Shown here: positions 60,568 to 64,000 of the stretch, in pieces
Numbering within the stretch: position 1 is the first letter of the stretch
Layout: every line of letters starts with the position of its first letter
NCBI GenBank assembly: GCA_023389155.1
Contig: JAEWEV010000013.1
Coordinates: forward strand, 62,001-126,000
Length of the DNA: 64,000 bases
Reading direction: 5' to 3'
DNA from: Pseudomonadota bacterium
GTDB lineage: Bacteria; Pseudomonadota; Gammaproteobacteria; Burkholderiales; Burkholderiaceae_B
The notes under the pieces: model-generated
Database searches by the model: none
Told to the model about the DNA's origin: nothing
The model's input: the letters and a program-made list of their open reading frames with translations, nothing else
Program-made: the position numbers and the translations under genes

Positions 60568-61368
60568 ATGAATGTGCAATCGCAAAAGCCGGCCCCGTTT
60601 CTGTTTTTTATCACATTAGTGGTATGCCTTTTCATGTTCGTGCCGGTCATCATCTCTGTGATGGCTGGTCTGGTAAACAACTATCGTTCGGGTATTAAAA
60701 GTGGCCTTACCCTGCGCTGGATCGAAGAGGTATGGTCGGTGTATGGATCGACGGTAAGTGCATCTGTGATTCTGGCGCTGGTGTGCGTGGTTTGCACACT
60801 GTTGCTTGGTGTTCCCTGTGCCTACGCGCTGGCCCGCAGTCGTTCCCGATACGCCCGTGCATTCGAGGAAATTCTGACCCTGCCGGTTGCTGTGCCGGGT
60901 CTGGCAACTGCGCTGGCATTGATTCTTGCCTATGGCGATATCAATTTTTTGCGCCAGAGTTACGGTTTCATTCTGATCGGCCACATTCTGTTCACGCTGC
61001 CCTTTATGGTACGGACCGTGTCCTCGGCATTTCAGCGCCCGGATCTGCTGGCCATTGAAGAGGCGGCCCGCACGCTGGGTGCGTCGTTCCCCGAGCGATT
61101 CCTTGGCGTATTGGTGCCGGCCGTTTTTCCTGCCATTCTGGCAGGGATGTTAATGGTCTTTACCTTATCTATCGGCGAATTCAATCTTACCTGGATGCTG
61201 CATACACCCATCACCCGGACCCTTCCAGTCGGTCTTGCAGACAGCTATGCCTCCATGCGGATTGAGGTCGGCTCTGCGTATACGCTTATTTTCATTCTGG
61301 TCATTCTGCCAATCCTCTGGCTGCTGCAGGGCGTAGCCAGCTGGGTGCAGAAGCGCTATGGCAATTGA
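60568..61368 (+). CDS. ABC transporter permease 2
   Basis: The 266-residue protein has six helices and the EAA loop 'DLLAIEEAARTLGASFPERFLGVLVPAVFPAI'. It begins 9 bp after permease 1 with GGAGATCGCC before the ATG. It pairs with permease 1 to form the importer channel. Confidence 0.92.
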   Translation: MNVQSQKPAPFLFFITLVVCLFMFVPVIISVMAGLVNNYRSGIKSGLTLRWIEEVWSVYGSTVSASVILALVCVVCTLLLGVPCAYALARSRSRYARAFEEILTLPVAVPGLATALALILAYGDINFLRQSYGFILIGHILFTLPFMVRTVSSAFQRPDLLAIEEAARTLGASFPERFLGVLVPAVFPAILAGMLMVFTLSIGEFNLTWMLHTPITRTLPVGLADSYASMRIEVGSAYTLIFILVILPILWLLQGVASWVQKRYGN

Positions 61369-61380
61369 GATATCACAATT

Positions 61381-62436
61381 ATGAACATAGAAAAAACCCG
61401 CATCGAGATTATCGATTGCGCCAAAACCTATTCAGACGGAACACGGGGGTTGAAGCCGGTCACCCTGAGCATCGAGCCGGGTGAGGTCATTGCGTTGCTT
61501 GGGCCATCAGGCTGCGGCAAGACCACCTTGCTTCGCCTGCTGGCTGGTCTGGAAACTGCGGATGCAGGCAGCCGAATTCTGTTTGCGGGTCAGGATGTGA
61601 CGCCGTTGCCTGTTGAGCGGCGCGGCATCGGCATGGTTTTTCAGAGTTATGCTCTGTTCCCGCAGATGACCGTGCAGGCCAATATTGCTTATGGTCTGAA
61701 GGTAAGGGGCGTGCCGGAAGAAGTACGAAAGCAGACGGTAGGAGGGCTGGTGGATCTTGTCAGGCTAAATGGTCTGGAGAAAAAGCGACCGGCTGAGCTA
61801 TCGGGCGGGCAACGGCAGCGCGTGGCATTGGCGCGGGCGGTTGCCATCAAACCGCGTGTTCTGCTGCTGGACGAACCGCTGGCGGCACTGGATGCCAAGC
61901 TAAAAGAGTCGTTACGGGATGAACTGGCTCAGCTGCTGCGTCGATTGGGTATCACGGCGGTGCACGTTACCCATGATCAGCATGAAGCGCTGGCAATTGC
62001 CGACCGCCTTGCCATCATGAGTGCGGGCGAAATCGTGCAGGTGGGAGATGGTGAATCCTTGTACAGAAGACCTGCTCATCCCTTTGTCGCCCAGTTTCTG
62101 GGGCGGGTCAACCGCATTGAACGGGAAAAAAGCGATCTGTCGGATGGCATGATTTCATTTGGGAATGTTGCGCTTGCTTGTCCGGAGCATCTGAAACCAC
62201 ATCCTGCCGTGCTATTGCGTCCCGAAGACATCTGCATTGGTGATGTCCTGGACGGGCTACCCAGTGCAATTGTAGAGCGCCGCGTATTCCTGGGTGATCG
62301 GGTGCAATTGCAACTGAAAACGCCAAACCAGCAGATGCTCATGGCCGAACTGCCAGGAGACACCCATTTCCGGGAGGGGGATGCGGTTGGAATGCGCATC
62401 GATCCCACCCGTTTCCTTCCTGCCTATCACAACTGA
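61381..62436 (+). CDS. ABC transporter ATP-binding protein (PotA/FbpC-type)
   Basis: The 351-residue protein has Walker A 'LLGPSGCGKTTLLRLLAGLE', the Q-loop, signature 'ELSGGQRQRVALARAVAIKPR', Walker B 'VLLLDEPLAALDAKLKESLRDEL' and the H-loop 'AVHVTHDQHEALAIADRLAIM'. A TOBE domain forms the C-terminus ('VLLRPEDICIGD', 'FLGDRVQLQL'). It energises the two permeases just upstream, 12 bp after permease 2. Confidence 0.95.
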   Translation: MNIEKTRIEIIDCAKTYSDGTRGLKPVTLSIEPGEVIALLGPSGCGKTTLLRLLAGLETADAGSRILFAGQDVTPLPVERRGIGMVFQSYALFPQMTVQANIAYGLKVRGVPEEVRKQTVGGLVDLVRLNGLEKKRPAELSGGQRQRVALARAVAIKPRVLLLDEPLAALDAKLKESLRDELAQLLRRLGITAVHVTHDQHEALAIADRLAIMSAGEIVQVGDGESLYRRPAHPFVAQFLGRVNRIEREKSDLSDGMISFGNVALACPEHLKPHPAVLLRPEDICIGDVLDGLPSAIVERRVFLGDRVQLQLKTPNQQMLMAELPGDTHFREGDAVGMRIDPTRFLPAYHN

Positions 62437-62440
62437 AACC

Positions 62441-63265
62441 ATGACTATCATCGCACAACTGACTGACCTGCATATTCGCGAACCAAACAGGCTGGCCTAT
62501 GGCCGGCTGGACACGGCCCCCTATTTGCGCACTTGCGTCGACTCTGTTCTGAAACTGCGCCAGCGACCTGATGCCATTGTCCTGACCGGGGATCTGACAG
62601 ACTTTGGGCGCCCGGCCGAATATGCGCACTTGCGTGAACTGCTGGCGCCCCTGGATATTCCTCTTTATCTTCTGCCTGGCAATCACGATGACAGATCGAA
62701 TATGCGACTCGCTTTTCCAGATCATGTCTATATGGCTCAGGGGGAATTCATTCAATATGTGGTCGACATTGGCGAGATACGCCTGATCGCCCTTGACACC
62801 ATGATCCCGGGCGAAAGTGGCGGGCAGCTATGCGCGGCGAGGCTATCCTGGCTGCGAGAGACGCTGGCGGCCAGTGAAGACCATGCCGTGATCATTGCCA
62901 TGCACCATCCTCCGTTCAGAACGCTGATCGGGCACATGGATAAAATCGGATTGCAGGCGGGAGCGGAAGAACTCAGGGAGATCGTTGCGCAGCACAGTAA
63001 CATTGAACGCATTATCTGTGGCCATTTGCACCGGGCCATTGACGTGCGTTTCGGCGGAACAATTGCATCGACCGCGCCTGCGCCGGCACACCAGGTCACA
63101 CTGGATCTTGATGATGATGCCGAATCTTCATGGATGCTGGAACCACCGGGTTTTCGTGTCCACGCCTGGGACGCCCTCAACAGGCGACTGGTGTCCCATC
63201 TGGCTGCTTCCGGAACCTTTGAAGGTCCTTACCCGTTTCATGCTGGCGGGGTATTGATTGACTGA
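62441..63265 (+). CDS. Metallophosphoesterase (CpdA/GpdQ-like phosphodiesterase)
   Basis: The 274-residue protein has the calcineurin-like metal motifs in order: 'AQLTDLHIREPNRLAYG' (DxH), 'AIVLTGDLTDFG' (GDxxD), 'LYLLPGNHDDR' (GNHD), 'AVIIAMHHPPF' (H) and 'IICGHLHRAI' (GHxH). This is the class of cAMP phosphodiesterase CpdA and glycerophosphodiesterase GpdQ. The ATG lies 4 bp after the ATPase stop, so it belongs to the importer operon and probably hydrolyses the imported phosphodiester. The last codons are duplicated downstream as a 23-bp tandem repeat. Confidence 0.92.
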   Translation: MTIIAQLTDLHIREPNRLAYGRLDTAPYLRTCVDSVLKLRQRPDAIVLTGDLTDFGRPAEYAHLRELLAPLDIPLYLLPGNHDDRSNMRLAFPDHVYMAQGEFIQYVVDIGEIRLIALDTMIPGESGGQLCAARLSWLRETLAASEDHAVIIAMHHPPFRTLIGHMDKIGLQAGAEELREIVAQHSNIERIICGHLHRAIDVRFGGTIASTAPAPAHQVTLDLDDDAESSWMLEPPGFRVHAWDALNRRLVSHLAASGTFEGPYPFHAGGVLID

Positions 63266-63290
63266 ATGGCGGGGTATTGGTTGACTGAAG
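63245..63290. repeat. 23-bp tandem duplication over the stop of the metallophosphoesterase gene
   Basis: GGCGGGGTATTGATTGACTG and the next three bases are repeated head to tail with one mismatch. The first copy contains the final codons and stop, the second lies outside the gene. It looks like recent replication slippage. Confidence 0.85.
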
Positions 63291-63436
63291 AGGGCTTTAA
63301 TAAAATCACCGCACGCTACGGTTCCCCTAACCCGCCGGTAGCGTAACGAAAAAAGAAGGTAGAATTAAGCCCGTCTGATAACTTCAGATCAACCACTCAT
63401 CGTCACGCTCATTGAACAGGACAGGAAAAGAACAGC

Positions 63437-64000
63437 ATGCCTTACGATTTAGCCGATCGCCTTGTGATTGGCGTTGCGTCCAGCGCCGTATTTGATCTGA
63501 CGGATTCAGATGCCGTTTTCAAACGGGATGGTGAGGAAGCTTACCGAAAATTCCAGGAAAGCAATCTGAACACGCCGTTGCCCAAAGGGATCGCATTTCC
63601 TTTCATCAAACGGCTGCTGTCCCTGAACGATATGACTTCCGATCCGGAAGATCCACTGGTGGAGGTCATTCTGCTCTCGCGCAATGATCCTGATACCGGC
63701 CTGCGGGTCATGAAGACAATTGAGCATTACGGGCTGGGTATCACACGTGCAATTTTCATGCAGGGGAAGTCTCCTTACGAGTACATTCCTTCGTTGAATA
63801 TTTCGCTGTTTTTGTCCGGGAATAAACATGACGTGGATGCGGCGATCAGGGCGGGTTATCCTGCGGGGCACGTGCTGGATTCGAAATTTGATGATGATGA
63901 ACAGGACAAGGGGCTGCGGATTGCCTTTGACTTTGATGGCGTGCTGGTTAATGATGAATCCGAGAGTGTGATGCAGAAATCGGGACTGACGCATTTTCAC
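63437..64000 (+). CDS. 5'-nucleotidase (PF06189 type), 3' end outside window
   Basis: The frame is open from this ATG to the window edge (188 residues). The start 'MPYDLADRLVIGVASSAVFDLTDSDAVF', then 'VEVILLSRNDPDTGLRVMKTIEHYG', 'RAIFMQGKSPYEYIPSLNISLFLS' and 'RIAFDFDGVLVNDESE' match the cytosolic 5'-nucleotidase family (cN-I-like), in which the DFDGVL motif carries the nucleophilic aspartate region. GGAAAAG precedes the ATG. It lies 171 bp after the metallophosphoesterase gene and probably extends the same organophosphate theme, releasing phosphate from nucleoside monophosphates. Confidence 0.88.
   Translation, partial: MPYDLADRLVIGVASSAVFDLTDSDAVFKRDGEEAYRKFQESNLNTPLPKGIAFPFIKRLLSLNDMTSDPEDPLVEVILLSRNDPDTGLRVMKTIEHYGLGITRAIFMQGKSPYEYIPSLNISLFLSGNKHDVDAAIRAGYPAGHVLDSKFDDDEQDKGLRIAFDFDGVLVNDESESVMQKSGLTHFH

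Noticed and set aside
1..64000. Mobile elements, prophage, tRNA or rRNA genes
   Set aside because: No transposase, integrase, phage structural gene, terminal repeats or cloverleaf/rRNA sequence was found on reading both strands.

Overview
The window looks like chromosomal DNA of a Burkholderiales bacterium, most likely an Alcaligenaceae member close to Advenella. This is inferred from gene content and style, not from a marker gene. The supporting signs are two orphan Bug-type (tripartite tricarboxylate) binding proteins, Xsc/Pta sulfonate catabolism, a phasin, HmgA, GTP-dependent PEP carboxykinase, a TrpI-like regulator divergent from trpBA, and moderate GC with dense, often overlapping genes. 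I see no tRNA, rRNA, transposase, integrase, phage gene or CRISPR array.

Layout. 1-8.9 kb: the end of an IclR regulator, a cobS-cobT pair, then (minus strand) xsc-pta for sulfoacetaldehyde breakdown, and a divergent amidohydrolase coupled to a COG0523 metallochaperone-type GTPase. 9-14.3 kb: IclR regulator and Bug protein opposite a GMC oxidoreductase and an MHS-family transporter. 14.3-21.2 kb: pckG, a MarR regulator with a promoter placed for a leaderless mRNA, an MFS exporter, small membrane and META-domain proteins, a sigma-54-type promoter in front of a 38-codon ORF, and a methyltransferase. 21.3-28.2 kb: a HugZ-type heme utilisation protein, a histidine-rich ZnuA behind a perfect Zur-like palindrome, an SSB-like protein, an amino acid permease, a TRIC-type protein, and divergent hmp/nsrR with two NsrR-like sites. 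28.3-36.5 kb: Bug protein plus sulfatase/phosphonate monoester hydrolase, a secreted nuclease, a glycosyltransferase, an orphan DUF1778 antitoxin-like ORF, a DJ-1/PfpI protein, an M20 peptidase and Ogt. 36.9-48.5 kb: hmgA, phasin, a MASE1-PAS sensor without output domain, an HdeD-like membrane domain fused to a permuted papain-like domain facing a DUF4105 protein, an EF-hand protein, queC, a DUF2784 protein, a 15-bp repeat tract, and trpI-like/trpBA. 48.6-56.6 kb: a TonB-dependent receptor divergent from a CobN/HmuS-like chelatase operon. 56.6-64 kb: wrbA, then a LacI regulator, ABC importer, metallophosphoesterase and the start of a 5'-nucleotidase gene.

The most interesting locus is 48.6-56.6 kb. 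The CobN-like protein carries a transmembrane segment at each end, so its roughly 1270-residue chelatase body is predicted to be periplasmic, out of reach of cytosolic CobS/CobT. It is translationally coupled to a polytopic protein and followed by an ExbB/TolQ-like and a DUF2149 (ExbD-like topology) protein. The divergent receptor resembles heme receptors. The shared promoter region contains ATGTTATAACAT, the same 12-mer found upstream of znuA. I infer a zinc-starvation-responsive, proton-motive-force-coupled periplasmic metal/tetrapyrrole handling system, related to Bacteroidetes HmuRSTUV and, from memory, to the Zur-controlled PA1922-PA1925 genes of Pseudomonas aeruginosa. Its substrate is not shown by the sequence.
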